A stretch of DNA of 64,000 nucleotides, from assembly GCF_001870735.1 (NCBI RefSeq), contig NZ_MORL01000007.1, positions 124,001 to 188,000 of the forward strand. The letters run 5' to 3'. Below the pieces are notes generated by a model. The model was not told the origin of the DNA, made no database searches, and saw nothing but the letters and a program-made list of their open reading frames with translations. The first letter of the stretch is position 1. Each line of letters begins with the position of its first letter. Shown one piece after another: positions 35,495 to 44,076 of this stretch. A program made the position numbers and the translations under genes. The stretch comes from Arsenicibacter rosenii. GTDB lineage: Bacteria; Bacteroidota; Bacteroidia; Cytophagales; Spirosomataceae.

Positions 35495-35977
35495 TTAGTG
35501 CGGCAGTTTGTCGCGCAGCAGGCCATAGGTCCACGTACCGGCGATGGCGCTCAGGAGCGTAGCGATCACTACCACATAGCCGCTGCCGATCTGGGCAAAC
35601 AACGGACCCGGACAGGCGCCCGTGATAGCCCAGCCCAGACCGAACATCAGTCCGCCGAAAATCTGCCCGCGGTTGAATTTCTTGGGATGAAACTGCACGG
35701 TCTCGCCGGACAAAGTCTTGATATTGAATTTTTTAATAAGATAAACTGAAAGCATCCCCACGATAACGGCTGAACCAATCACGCCGTACATGTGGAAGCT
35801 TTGCAGGCGGAACATTTCCTGAATCCGGAACCAGGAAATGATTTCGGCTTTCACAAACACAATTCCGAACATAATGCCGACCACCATGTATTTTACGTTT
35901 GCAAAAATGCTTTCTTTTTTCGCCATGTCGTTGGGTGCGTCGCACACCATCGGCTCCGGAAATTCTACTTTCTGCAT
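35495..35977 (-). CDS. YeeE/YedE-type sulfur transporter subunit (second half)
   Basis: This 160-residue membrane protein has about four helices. The conserved GLGWAITGACPGPLFAQIG segment near residue 115 carries the Cys-Pro motif of YeeE/YedE (DUF6691-type) thiosulfate or sulfur-compound carriers. It lies 12 bp after the 190-residue partner, so the transporter is split over two genes, as in many Bacteroidota. Likely substrate is thiosulfate or another reduced sulfur species entering the cytoplasm. It is the last gene of the porin-YeeE-YeeE operon. Confidence 0.88.
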   Translation of the reverse strand: MQKVEFPEPMVCDAPNDMAKKESIFANVKYMVVGIMFGIVFVKAEIISWFRIQEMFRLQSFHMYGVIGSAVIVGMLSVYLIKKFNIKTLSGETVQFHPKKFNRGQIFGGLMFGLGWAITGACPGPLFAQIGSGYVVVIATLLSAIAGTWTYGLLRDKLPH

Positions 35978-35989
35978 GTTATGAGGCGT

Positions 35990-36562
35990 TTAAAACAGGT
36001 TGAAAATGTACGGTAAAAGCAGGTGTGTCATCGTGAAACCACCAATCATAAAGCAGCAGGTGGCAATCAGAGAGGGCCATTGCAGCGTCGAAAGGCCCAT
36101 AATCGCGTGTCCCGACGTACAGCCCCCGGCCCAGCGCGTCCCGAAGCCGACCAGAAACCCGCCAACGATAAAGAAGATAAACCCTTTTAGTGTAAAGAGG
36201 TTCGAGACCTCAAACAGATCAGTCGGCATTAGCCCTGCAAAGTCTTTGATACCAAGCGCTTTCAGATCAGCCACCGTGTCCGGAGAGAGCACCAGATCAT
36301 TCGGGTTCGCCAGAAAATTGGTGGCCAGGATGCCGCCGATAAATATCCCGAATACGAAAACCAGGTTCCAGATTTCTTTTTTCCAGTCGTAGTTAAAAAA
36401 CGAAATATTGGCCGGTATACAGGCCGCACAGATATGCCGCAGTGACGAGGAAATGCCAAAAGACTTATTGCCGATCAGCAACAGCGTCGGAACGGTCAGG
36501 CCGATAAGTGGGCCGGCAACGTACCACGGCCAGGGCCGACGAACTAACTCTAAAAAATCCAT
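35990..36562 (-). CDS. YeeE/YedE-type sulfur transporter subunit (first half)
   Basis: This is a 190-residue membrane protein with about five helices. The family signature [18 protein letters not shown] (Cys about 146) marks the sulfur-relay cysteine of YeeE-like transporters. It starts 15 bp after the porin gene stop and ends 12 bp before the second half. Together they would form one carrier. In E. coli YeeE imports thiosulfate through a chain of cysteines; the same mechanism is inferred here. Confidence 0.9.
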   Translation of the reverse strand: MDFLELVRRPWPWYVAGPLIGLTVPTLLLIGNKSFGISSSLRHICAACIPANISFFNYDWKKEIWNLVFVFGIFIGGILATNFLANPNDLVLSPDTVADLKALGIKDFAGLMPTDLFEVSNLFTLKGFIFFIVGGFLVGFGTRWAGGCTSGHAIMGLSTLQWPSLIATCCFMIGGFTMTHLLLPYIFNLF

Positions 36563-36577
36563 AGGGAAAGTTGTTTA

Positions 36578-38011
36578 TTAAAAATGAAAATTGGCTATTG
36601 CGTTTAGTTGGGTCATACTCACCTTATTAATGATGTACCGGTCTGAAATGACCGGCGAATTGAGAGGATCTTTCCGGACCAGAAGTAATTGTACATCAAG
36701 TCCTTTCCATAACCCGGTAAACTGGTAAGTGGTTCCTAAATTAACCTGTATGTAAGCAGGAAGGCCATATTTATTGAGCGTATAATCCGTCACGTCCGGC
36801 AGGTGGTAATACCCGGTGCCAAGATCAACTTTCAGATTCTTGACGGGGGAATAGCGGATATTGGCAGTAAAGGCAGTGGTGTTGCCGGTCCCTTCATTGC
36901 GTTCACGAAACATAAAGGTGTATAACGGCTCGCGTCCCCATTCGCGGGGCATCAGCAACCGCCCGGCGGCCGTAATGCGGGTGGCATTCAGGTTAACAAG
37001 CCAGTGCGGACGCTGGTATTCGATCCGGCCGGAGACAAAGCCGGCCGTGGCGCCCGGTGTAATATATGTTTGAGTAATCACCTCGCTGCCGCCATTGCGA
37101 ATCGCCTCTTCGTAGCCACCCATAAGGCCGGCCATCCAGTAAGCAGGGCTTGTCTGCGACGAACGCCATTCGGCATTGCCATACAGCAGGTTAAAGACAT
37201 TCGGGACATAGGTGTTCCAGAGCTGCAGCGAAAGGGGGCCTGCCTTCCGCGTCAGACCAGCCTGAAGAATACCGCTCGTCCGGATGTGGCCGGCATACTG
37301 CGAGGGTTTGCCATTCAGGTCAACGCCAACCGGATACTGCCCGATGCTTTCCCCAACCGTAAACCAGCGTACGGTCGAGCGAGGCGAAATACCGAAGATA
37401 TACTCAAGCTGAAAGCGGGTGTTTTTCCACTCATTCCATTCCAGCACCGCCGCTTCAGTCAGGGTTGGTCGCATCCGGCCATCCTGCGGATTAATAAACG
37501 GCGAGTGGGGGAGCTGACGGCCAACGGTCAGTTTAGACTGATGACCGATGTAAATACGCGCATAGAGTTCTTCCAGCCGGTCGAGATCGCGCCGGTTGTT
37601 CGGGTCGGCCAGGTTAAACAGACCGACTTCGTAGCGGCTGGTCTGATTGGTTTTCGGGTCGCGGGCTGCCAGGTCCGACGACAGGGCATTGAACGTAAAA
37701 AAGCCGCTGATACCCAGTTCGACATGCTTGAAAAGCCGGGGGGTGTGGTAGCTGATACCGGCCCCGATACCGAGGGCGTGGAAATCGGTCAAACCCGGTT
37801 TGTTGTCGGTAGCCATGAAATAGGAGCGGACATGGCCAGAGAAAATTCCTTTTTTCAGCAAGCGGGCCATCGCTTTAGCCGAGTCTGCCGGTACCGGCTG
37901 ATCCTCAGGAACGAGTCCGTCCGTTTCCGAAGAAAAGCCCGTGCCGGCAGCACTGTACATTATTAATAAAATCAGTAAAAAATGCCTTGACATGGTGACA
38001 GGTTGAATCAT
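36578..38011 (-). CDS. OprD-like outer-membrane porin
   Basis: The 477-residue protein has a signal sequence ([17 protein letters not shown]) and alternating polar/hydrophobic strands throughout. It ends ...IANFHF with the terminal Phe of beta-barrel proteins. Segments such as [14 protein letters not shown] and [20 protein letters not shown] resemble the OprD family of substrate-specific porins. It opens the operon with the split YeeE transporter, so it probably lets the sulfur compound cross the outer membrane. A Crp-type palindrome lies 38 bp upstream of its start. Confidence 0.8.
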   Translation of the reverse strand: MIQPVTMSRHFLLILLIMYSAAGTGFSSETDGLVPEDQPVPADSAKAMARLLKKGIFSGHVRSYFMATDNKPGLTDFHALGIGAGISYHTPRLFKHVELGISGFFTFNALSSDLAARDPKTNQTSRYEVGLFNLADPNNRRDLDRLEELYARIYIGHQSKLTVGRQLPHSPFINPQDGRMRPTLTEAAVLEWNEWKNTRFQLEYIFGISPRSTVRWFTVGESIGQYPVGVDLNGKPSQYAGHIRTSGILQAGLTRKAGPLSLQLWNTYVPNVFNLLYGNAEWRSSQTSPAYWMAGLMGGYEEAIRNGGSEVITQTYITPGATAGFVSGRIEYQRPHWLVNLNATRITAAGRLLMPREWGREPLYTFMFRERNEGTGNTTAFTANIRYSPVKNLKVDLGTGYYHLPDVTDYTLNKYGLPAYIQVNLGTTYQFTGLWKGLDVQLLLVRKDPLNSPVISDRYIINKVSMTQLNAIANFHF

Positions 38012-38048
38012 TTACCTGACAAAACTAGACCGACATTTCCCCCCTTTC

Positions 38049-38064
38049 CGTGACAATAGTTACA
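38049..38064. promoter_or_regulatory. Crp-type operator site b, upstream of the porin operon
   Basis: CGTGACAATAGTTACA lies 38 bp before the porin start. Same consensus as the other seven sites. Confidence 0.7.
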
Positions 38065-38077
38065 AAGGCTGGCATTC

Positions 38078-38527
38078 TTAATCGAATTCGGTAATGGCGA
38101 CCACTATAGTTGGTTCCATTGTGACCTGAGACCGCACGGAATTGGTGATCAGACAGTGGCGTTCGGCTTTAAGCAGGACGCGTCGGGCCTTTTCGATGTC
38201 GCTGTCGTGTAACACCACCACTTTCGGGAAGAGGTGCACCGCCGAGATCATCAACCCGTTTTCGGTCTCTTCGAGTTTACCGGTGGCGCGGCAGTCGAAG
38301 TCCGAAAAGTCGAGTTTCGAATTTTCGGCGATGGCCAGGAAGGTGGTCATGAAACAGCCGGATACCGCCGCCACCAGCAGGTGCTCGGGCGACCAGACAC
38401 CCGGCATGCCTTTGGCAAATTCCGGTGGGGTGGCAACCTCAATGGTATCGGTCAGGGCCGGTGAGCTTAGCTGACCGAGGCGGGCATACTGCCAGCCAAG
38501 ATGTACGTCGTAATAATGCGGTGTCAT
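38078..38527 (-). CDS. OsmC-family protein
   Basis: The 149-residue protein has typical OsmC/Ohr length and ends. PEHLLVAAVSGCFMTTFL holds the first peroxidatic-type Cys, and AERHCLITNSVRS the second. OsmC-type proteins reduce organic peroxides with thiols, and some act on persulfides. The gene lies between the porin operon and the MBL/rhodanese gene on the same strand. About 110 bp upstream has no clear operator, so its link to the regulon is by position. Confidence 0.9.
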   Translation of the reverse strand: MTPHYYDVHLGWQYARLGQLSSPALTDTIEVATPPEFAKGMPGVWSPEHLLVAAVSGCFMTTFLAIAENSKLDFSDFDCRATGKLEETENGLMISAVHLFPKVVVLHDSDIEKARRVLLKAERHCLITNSVRSQVTMEPTIVVAITEFD

Positions 38528-38639
38528 GGTTGTATTGGTTTATGGCTGGCCACAAAAGCACAAAGAACCAGAGGTGCACAACGATTTCGGGTCTTTGTGT
38601 TACGTCAGGTCTTGGTGTCTTCGTGGCAAAATCAATGAA

Positions 38640-40052
38640 TTACAGTAAAGTAGTCGGGCAAACGTAATCAGTGAGGGGCAGCTTGCCGGTTTGCTTGATG
38701 GCCGCAAAGCCGCCCGCTACGTCGATCAGCTTGCCGTAGCCACGTGCTTTCAGAATCGACGCGGCAACCATTGACCGGTACCCACCGGCGCAATGCAGGT
38801 AATAGGTTTGGTTGCGGTCGAGACGGGCCATGTTCTGGTTAAGGCTTTCAAGCGGCAGGTTCTCAATGCCCACAACGTGTTCGGAGTCATATTCGCTTTG
38901 CCGGCGCACATCAAAAACGGGCAGACCGTTATCAGCCGTAAACCGTTCTGCAAACGTGTCGGCCGAAATGGATTCTATGGTGTCGGTGTGACGGCCATCG
39001 GCAACCCAGGCTGCAAAACCACCTTTCAGATAACCAATGCAGTTGTCATAGCCAACGCGGGCCAGGCGGAGAACCGCTTCTTCTTCGCGGCCTTCGGGCG
39101 TGATAAGCAGAATCGGCTGTTTCAGGTCAGTAACCAATGTACCGACCCAGCCCGCAAACTGACCATCAAGGCCGATGTTGATGCTGTTCGGGATAAAGCC
39201 TTTGGCAAACACCTGTGCCCCGCGTACGTCGAGCACCAGCGCTTCTTCTTCGTTGGCAGCGGCGTCAAAGGCGGCCGGCGACAGTGCTTGTGTTCCCTGA
39301 CGGATAACCTCGTCAACAGAGCCGTAGCCCATCTTGTTCAGCACTGCATTTTTCGGGAAATATTGCGGAGGGGTTGTCAGGCCCGTGGTGACTTCCTTAA
39401 TAAATTCCTCTTTGGTTTGTGCCCGTAAGGCGTAGTTAAACCGCTTCTGGTTGCCCAGCGTATCGGTGGTTTCCTTACTCATATTCTTGCCGCAGGCCGA
39501 TCCCGCTCCGTGCCCGGGATACACGATGACGTCGTCCGGCAGCGTCATAATTTTCTGGTGCAGGCTATCGAACAGGTGACCGGCCAGGTCTTCGCGGGTC
39601 AGATCGCTTTTGACGGCCAGATCGGGGCGGCCAACGTCGCCGATGAAGAGTGTATCGCCGGTGAAGAGGGCCGTTTCCTTGCCGGTTTCATCCAGCAGCA
39701 GGAAGGTCGATGATTCCATGGTATGGCCCGGCGTATGCAGCACTTTAATCTGAATGTTGCCGATGGTAAAGAGCTCTCCGTCCGTCGCTACGTGTGCCGG
39801 ATAGTTTGGTTGGGCAGTTGGCCCGAAAACGATGGTCGCGCCGGTTTTGGCGGCCAGGTCAAGGTGGCCCGATACGAAGTCGGCGTGGAAGTGGGTTTCG
39901 AAAACGTATTTGATGCGGGCTCCGTCTGCATGAGCCCGTTCGATATACGGTTTGGTTTCGCGCAGCGGATCAATGATGGCCGCCTCACCGGCTGATTCAA
40001 TATAATAAGCGGCTTCTGCCAGACAACCCGTGTACATTTGTTCGATTTTCAT
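38640..40052 (-). CDS. MBL-fold persulfide dioxygenase-like protein with two rhodanese domains (paralogue 1)
   Basis: From the ATG at 40052 it has 470 residues. The metallo-beta-lactamase domain shows THFHADFVSGH, HTPGHT and GDTLFIGDVGRPDL, the ETHE1-like persulfide dioxygenase pattern with its mononuclear iron ligands. A first rhodanese domain (about 255-350) reads LLITPEGREE where the Cys loop should be, so it is inactive. The second (about 365-460) has an intact HCAGGYRS loop. Very similar to the protein at 45865-47283, where that first loop does contain a Cys. Expected role: oxidise glutathione-like or low-molecular persulfide to sulfite. A Crp-type site lies 55 bp upstream. Confidence 0.88.
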   Translation of the reverse strand: MKIEQMYTGCLAEAAYYIESAGEAAIIDPLRETKPYIERAHADGARIKYVFETHFHADFVSGHLDLAAKTGATIVFGPTAQPNYPAHVATDGELFTIGNIQIKVLHTPGHTMESSTFLLLDETGKETALFTGDTLFIGDVGRPDLAVKSDLTREDLAGHLFDSLHQKIMTLPDDVIVYPGHGAGSACGKNMSKETTDTLGNQKRFNYALRAQTKEEFIKEVTTGLTTPPQYFPKNAVLNKMGYGSVDEVIRQGTQALSPAAFDAAANEEEALVLDVRGAQVFAKGFIPNSINIGLDGQFAGWVGTLVTDLKQPILLITPEGREEEAVLRLARVGYDNCIGYLKGGFAAWVADGRHTDTIESISADTFAERFTADNGLPVFDVRRQSEYDSEHVVGIENLPLESLNQNMARLDRNQTYYLHCAGGYRSMVAASILKARGYGKLIDVAGGFAAIKQTGKLPLTDYVCPTTLL

Positions 40053-40107
40053 GTCTTCTCTGTGTTTAAACGATGGATCAAAATTGGCCATCTGCGGATG
40101 GGTATTC

Positions 40108-40123
40108 TGTGATGTTTGTTACG
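40108..40123. promoter_or_regulatory. Crp-type operator site c, upstream of MBL paralogue 1
   Basis: TGTGATGTTTGTTACG lies 55 bp before the start at 40052. Confidence 0.65.
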
Positions 40124-40165
40124 GAGAAGATATGATGGTGGTCAGGTTTTATCCGGCTGCTTTGG

Positions 40166-40348
40166 TTATCGTGTAACTGCCTTTTTCTCATTGCTATGTG
40201 TTTTTCGAAATGCATCGATGGGCTTATACGGGCCGTATTTATGCTGCTTTTCGGGGAAAGAATCAGCATACGGCTCAAGCGGGTGATCGACCGGCTTGCC
40301 GGCGATGTCCGGCCAGTCTTTGCGGAGATCTTTTGCCGGGCGCGGTAA
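40166..40348 (-). pseudogene. Coding remnant without start, possibly the C-terminus of the broken desaturase
   Basis: A 60-codon frame with no start codon reads like real protein (RKDWPDIAGKPVDHPLEPY ... KYGPYKPIDAF) and ends in TAA at 40166. It follows the 3' break of the desaturase fragment within about 30 bp. It may be the tail of the same gene left by an internal deletion. I cannot confirm the family from this part alone. Confidence 0.4.
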
Positions 40349-40378
40349 TTAATCCCGTCAGGATGATTTTCGGGCAGG

Positions 40379-40650
40379 TCATGTACGTGGTGCAACAGGT
40401 GCATCATTGCGGATGCCAAACAGTCCCGGAAAATCGTTGAAGGCCTGTACCGCTACGTTCGACAGGGCGTTGTAGCCAATCAGCGAAAACAGGAAAAGTT
40501 GAAAAACAGATCGACCCGGAAGTTTTTCAGGAAAGCAGGCTGGTCTTTGCGCCACGGAAACAGGATTTCGAGTGCCCGGACCGCGAGCGATAAGCCGACG
40601 AGCCAGTAGAAGTAATTATGCCAGCCCGGGTACAGGATTTCATTGACGAG
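40379..40650 (-). pseudogene. Sterol-desaturase-family gene fragment with frameshift
   Basis: The minus strand encodes NEILYPGWHNYFYWLVG..., ALEILFPWRKDQPA and FRVDLFFNF. It then shifts frame at a run of four A (40494-40497; five would restore it) and continues FLFSLIGYNALSNVAVQAF to VAPRT and a stop at 40379. The combined text is the N-terminal ~85 residues of a fatty-acid hydroxylase/sterol desaturase-like membrane protein. The His-rich catalytic part is missing and the natural start is replaced by a hairpin. This is a decayed gene. Confidence 0.75.
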
Positions 40651-40698
40651 GTAGCTGATAAAGCCCGTCGCTACGTGGCAACGGGCTTTATCAGCTAC
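40651..40698. terminator. 18-bp perfect inverted repeat after the methyltransferase gene
   Basis: GTAGCTGATAAAGCCCGT and ACGGGCTTTATCAGCTAC flank a 12-nt loop, about 10 bp past the methyltransferase stop. No T-run follows. It lies exactly where the desaturase remnant loses homology, so it may be a deletion junction as well as a stem. Confidence 0.6.
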
Positions 40699-40708
40699 CA
40701 ACCCTGTT

Positions 40709-41308
40709 TTATACTTGCTTTCGGGCAATGAGCCGGATCACGCAGGCAGACCCGTTGTGAAACGGTCCTTCGTTCAGGTCAGTGTAACGCTCATCAATCT
40801 GTAGAATGTCCAGTTCCTTGAAATCATCCAGCAGTTCAGTCCGGTTAAGGAGCATATCGGCCTGTTGCGGCCCGCCCGACGAATTGCCAAGCTGCTCTTT
40901 GTGGAAGGCTTCCAGCACCAGATACCCCGACGGTTTGAGCCAGCTGACCAGTTTCCGGTGAAACTGCTGGCGCAGGACAGGTGGCTGGTGTACGTAAATC
41001 AGTCCGATCAGGTCGTAGGTATCGGGTTGACCGTCAAAGTCCTGAAGCGTTACAATGTCGTATTGAATGGTGGTGCAGGCCCCGCCCGCGAGTGCCATGG
41101 CTTTTTCTTTGGCGGCTTCGCTGAAATCAAAGGCGTCGACAGTCCATCCCCGCAGGGCGGCATAGACCGCATTCCGGCCTTCGCCTTCGGCGGGTAGCAA
41201 CAACCGGCCGGGCTGAAGTTTGTCAATACATTCTTTAAAAAACGCATTGGGTTTGGTCCCGTAGGCATAGGTCGGATTACTATAGCGGGTTTCCCAGAAT
41301 TCTTTCAT
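40709..41308 (-). CDS. SAM-dependent methyltransferase, TehB/TPMT-like
   Basis: The ATG at 41308 gives 199 residues (an ATG at 41317 adds 3). The opening FWETRYSNPTYAYGTKPN is typical of class I methyltransferases in the thiopurine/tellurite-resistance TehB-like group. The SAM loop reads LLLPAEGEGRNAVYAA at about 35-50, and YDLIGLIYVHQP fills motif IV. In the sulfur block a role in methylating a thiol, sulfide, tellurite or selenite is plausible but not shown. It stands alone on the minus strand; a strong hairpin follows. Confidence 0.82.
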   Translation of the reverse strand: MKEFWETRYSNPTYAYGTKPNAFFKECIDKLQPGRLLLPAEGEGRNAVYAALRGWTVDAFDFSEAAKEKAMALAGGACTTIQYDIVTLQDFDGQPDTYDLIGLIYVHQPPVLRQQFHRKLVSWLKPSGYLVLEAFHKEQLGNSSGGPQQADMLLNRTELLDDFKELDILQIDERYTDLNEGPFHNGSACVIRLIARKQV

Positions 41309-41374
41309 TGGTAACAAGTTGAGGTGGGCAAAAAAATGCCACAGCCTTTAATGAACTTCTTCATACGGGATATC

Positions 41375-41587
41375 CTAATGGGCTTCGTCCGGTTTTACCG
41401 AATGGCGGGGCGCCGGTACACTGCAGCTACCGGCCGCGCAGCCGACATTCAGGATGGCCTGCATCAGAAATAATCCGCCGAGGATACCCAGCATTGGCTG
41501 CTGATCAACAACGGCACTCCACAGCACCAGACCACCTGCCACCAGCCGGATAATCCGCATCAGCCCCCGGTTCTTTAGATCAACCAT
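41375..41587 (-). CDS. YgaP-type DUF2892 small membrane protein (first copy)
   Basis: The 70-residue protein has two hydrophobic helices (IIRLVAGGLVLWSAVV and LGILGGLFLMQAILNVGC) and ends with a CAAGSC cluster. This resembles the membrane part of YgaP, which is usually joined to a rhodanese. It starts 30 bp after the TauE/SafE gene and is co-transcribed with it. The Cys pair may bind sulfane sulfur. Confidence 0.75.
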   Translation of the reverse strand: MVDLKNRGLMRIIRLVAGGLVLWSAVVDQQPMLGILGGLFLMQAILNVGCAAGSCSVPAPRHSVKPDEAH

Positions 41588-41616
41588 AGTTTCTGTTAAG
41601 TAATTGAGCGAATTAG

Positions 41617-42420
41617 TTAAAACATCGTTTCCTTAACAAGAATATAGATTCCCATTACCAGCACAAACCAGCCGAATGCCCGTTTCAGCTTTTCACCCGC
41701 GATGAATCTGGATAGGTAAGAGCCGACGAAAATACCGACGACTGACAGGGCCGTAAATTCGAGCAGGAACGTCCAGTCAACGGCCATGTTGGAGAGGTCG
41801 CCCAGGAACCCGATCAGGGATTTGGCGGCAATGATGAGCAGCGATGTACCAACCGCCATTTTCATGGGAAGCCGGGCCAGCAAAACCAGCGCCGGAATAA
41901 TCAGGAAGCCACCGCCCGCCCCGACGAAGCCGGTCAGGGTACCCACCAGTGCCCCTTCCAGGGCAATCAGCGGCAGGTTAAACCTGATCGGACCTTCGGT
42001 TATGGTAGTTTCTCCCTTTTTGTCGCGGATCATTGAGAAAGACGCCGCCAGCATGATCAGCGCAAAGAACATCATAATTGTTACGCTTTTGCTCAGCACA
42101 AAAGCTCCGCTGCTGAATACCGGATCGGGAATGGCCGGAACAACGTATTTTCGTGTCAGGAAAACCGCCAGAAACGACGGAATCGAAAACACCATGGCCG
42201 CCTTGTAATTGACCTGCTGTTTGCGCATGTAATTGACCGAACCTACCAGCGAGGTTGTACCGACAACAAACAGCGAATACGCTGTTGATATTACCGGATT
42301 GATCCCCAGCAGATAAACCAAAACGGGCAGGGTAAGAATGCTGCCTCCACCGCCGATCAGCCCTAAGCTGACCCCGATCAGGATCGAGGCGGAAAAACCT
42401 ATTATTTCAACTGTATGCAT
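41617..42420 (-). CDS. TauE/SafE-family sulfite exporter-like permease
   Basis: The 267-residue membrane protein has about eight helices and the two-repeat pattern of TauE/SafE carriers. The N-terminal repeat holds GVSLGLIGGGGSILTLPVL, the second GTLTGFVGAGGGFLIIPAL. Members export sulfite or sulfonates. Paired with the persulfide dioxygenases, which make sulfite, this is a natural exit route. It forms an operon with the 70-residue YgaP-type gene; a Crp-type palindrome lies 49 bp upstream. Confidence 0.9.
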   Translation of the reverse strand: MHTVEIIGFSASILIGVSLGLIGGGGSILTLPVLVYLLGINPVISTAYSLFVVGTTSLVGSVNYMRKQQVNYKAAMVFSIPSFLAVFLTRKYVVPAIPDPVFSSGAFVLSKSVTIMMFFALIMLAASFSMIRDKKGETTITEGPIRFNLPLIALEGALVGTLTGFVGAGGGFLIIPALVLLARLPMKMAVGTSLLIIAAKSLIGFLGDLSNMAVDWTFLLEFTALSVVGIFVGSYLSRFIAGEKLKRAFGWFVLVMGIYILVKETMF

Positions 42421-42468
42421 GATCTGCCGTATTTTTCAGCAAATCACGCCATCAACAAGCCGCTTTTC

Positions 42469-42484
42469 CGTGATAATTGTTACA
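42469..42484. promoter_or_regulatory. Crp-type operator site d, upstream of the TauE/SafE operon
   Basis: CGTGATAATTGTTACA lies 49 bp before the start at 42420. It is identical to site g in front of MBL paralogue 2. Confidence 0.75.
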
Positions 42485-42505
42485 CAGAGCCCGTTTCTTT
42501 GCCGG

Positions 42506-42718
42506 TCACCGCAATTTGTGGGCGCGGTTAGTCCGGATGCCGAAGGGCAGGTACAGCGGGCAGCTGCTGACCAGGCTGGTCAGCAGCAGGATACCGGCAG
42601 CAATAAACCCAGCCAGGGTCCAGATGCCGGTCAGAACGTCAGCGGCAGATAACGCAATCAGGATAACGGCCAGCGCAATGCGTATGTAGCGGTCGGTAGC
42701 ACCAATGTTCTTTTTCAT
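42506..42718 (-). CDS. YgaP-type DUF2892 small membrane protein (second copy)
   Basis: From the ATG at 42718 it has 70 residues. MKKNIGATDRYIRIALAVIL is the standard opening of DUF2892 membrane proteins, followed by a second helix ending SCPLYLPFGI with one Cys. It lies just before the TauE operon on the same strand but has its own Crp-type palindrome 47 bp upstream. Confidence 0.85.
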   Translation of the reverse strand: MKKNIGATDRYIRIALAVILIALSAADVLTGIWTLAGFIAAGILLLTSLVSSCPLYLPFGIRTNRAHKLR

Positions 42719-42764
42719 AGCTTCTTTTTTTGTTTCTAAGGAAGCAGAAACCGGACGGAAACTC

Positions 42765-42780
42765 TGTGACAATTATCACA
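42765..42780. promoter_or_regulatory. Crp-type operator site e, upstream of the second YgaP-type gene
   Basis: TGTGACAATTATCACA is the most symmetrical of the eight sites, 47 bp before the start at 42718. Confidence 0.75.
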
Positions 42781-42861
42781 ATGGCGCACTAATTTTCGTC
42801 ATACATTCGCCGTTTTGGTAAATCAATCACCCTTTTATGTAGTTATTAATCCCGTTTTGTT

Positions 42862-42999
42862 ATGCGAAATCTATTGCCAGGCCTGATAGGTCTGACGCTA
42901 AACCTGTCGATCAGCGTCAAGGCTCAGTCAACGTTCAATAAAGTAAAATCTATGAATGTGCTTTTGCCTGATCGGGCTTATAACGGACAAAGATGTTGA
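42862..42999 (+). pseudogene. Signal-peptide ORF remnant
   Basis: A 45-codon plus-strand frame starts MRNLLPGLIGLTLNLSISVKA with a clear signal peptide and cleavage region. It then loses meaning after about residue 30 and runs into the 3' end of the DUF983 gene. It looks like the head of a secreted-protein gene whose body was deleted. A real micropeptide cannot be excluded. Confidence 0.4.
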
Positions 43000-43336
43000 T
43001 CCACGTACGGCGCGCCAGCCGGAAGAAAAACGGGGTCAGCATAATAAGTGCCGGAATCAACCCGATCAGGTAATACGTCAGGTCAATCTGGAGCAGTACG
43101 TTAAAAAGCACGAATGTACTGATAATAAAGGCTACGTAAAATGCGTAACTAACATACATCGCCCCAAAGAAAAAGCCGGGTTCCGGCTCAAACCGGAGGT
43201 CACAATGGCTACAGTGGGTATGCATTTTGTCGAAGCGTTTCAGGTCGTAGGCATTGTTGGTGATAAAAAAATCACCCTCCTGACAACGAGGACATTTATT
43301 GAACAGAATGCTATATAGTTTGGTCCCCTTTAACAT
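42950..43336 (-). CDS. DUF983 zinc-ribbon membrane protein
   Basis: The 128-residue protein starts at 43336 (MLKGTKLYSILFNKCPRCQEG). An N-terminal zinc ribbon (CPRC ... CSHC) precedes two hydrophobic helices (AFYVAFIISTFVLFNVLL and LIGLIPALIMLTPFFF). This is the DUF983 family, common in Bacteroidota and of unknown function. A Crp-type palindrome at 43417-43432 is upstream, shared with the divergent dehydrogenase genes. Confidence 0.88.
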   Translation of the reverse strand: MLKGTKLYSILFNKCPRCQEGDFFITNNAYDLKRFDKMHTHCSHCDLRFEPEPGFFFGAMYVSYAFYVAFIISTFVLFNVLLQIDLTYYLIGLIPALIMLTPFFFRLARRTWINIFVRYKPDQAKAHS

Positions 43337-43416
43337 GGCGTTGGCTCGTTTTATGGTGAAGAAAACCCGCAGGCTTTCTGACTGCAACAAAGGTAACTAC
43401 ATGATAAACCCCGGAA

Positions 43417-43432
43417 TGTGATTTTTGTCACA
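43417..43432. promoter_or_regulatory. Crp-type operator site f, between DUF983 and the dehydrogenase operon
   Basis: TGTGATTTTTGTCACA lies 80 bp before the DUF983 start and 73 bp before the divergent start at 43506. It could serve either or both. Confidence 0.7.
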
Positions 43433-43505
43433 TTGCCTGGCGGGCGGTAGTTTTTTTCTGATTGTCGCTTTTTGATTCGATGGAACGCATATAAACTTGA
43501 TCAAC

Positions 43506-44045
43506 ATGAAACGACGCACAGCCCTTAAAAGCCTCTCGGTAGCCGTTGGCGGACTGGTTAGTCTGCCTGCCTGGGCCACACAGTGGACGCCCGAATCCAT
43601 TGGCGCCAATGCCGGGGTAACGGCGGCCGATGATGCTTTGCTGGCCGAAATCGTGGAAACGATTATTCCCGAAACGACATCGCCGGGCGCCAAAACACTC
43701 AACGTTCACCGCTTTGTTTACCGCATGATTAACGATTGTTACGGTGAACCCGTACAGACTGTCTTTCAGCAAGGGCTGCTGAAAACCGATGAGCTGGCGC
43801 AACAGGCCTACAGCAAACCGTTTGCTGCCTGCGATAAAACGCAGCGTACTGACCTGCTGGTGAAAATGGCGGCATCGGCCAACCCTGCCGAAAAACAGTT
43901 TGCCGACCTGGTCAAGGGCCTGACCATTCGCGGGTACACCAACTCCGAGTACTACATGGTCAACGTACTGAAATACAACATGGCGCCCGGCTATTTCCAT
44001 GGCTGTGTGCCGGTTAGTTCGCTGACGCCGGTGAGTGCCAAATAG
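43506..44045 (+). CDS. Gluconate 2-dehydrogenase subunit 3 family protein
   Basis: From the ATG at 43506 the protein has 179 residues, with a twin-arginine-like signal (MKRRTALKSLSVAVGGLVSLP). The body carries the subunit-3 pattern (LLAEIVETIIPETTSPGAK and FADLVKGLTIRGYTNSEYY). Such small subunits accompany GMC flavoproteins and carry them through the Tat system. The flavoprotein gene follows 31 bp later, confirming the pair. Confidence 0.9.
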   Translation: MKRRTALKSLSVAVGGLVSLPAWATQWTPESIGANAGVTAADDALLAEIVETIIPETTSPGAKTLNVHRFVYRMINDCYGEPVQTVFQQGLLKTDELAQQAYSKPFAACDKTQRTDLLVKMAASANPAEKQFADLVKGLTIRGYTNSEYYMVNVLKYNMAPGYFHGCVPVSSLTPVSAK

Positions 44046-44076
44046 TCCATCAACAATCGTTCAACCTTCGTATTTC

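Noticed and set aside
40078..40419. 113-codon minus-strand frame in the 40-kb gap
   Set aside because: It is a different frame from the coding-like remnant there and overlaps operator c; the sequence looks random.
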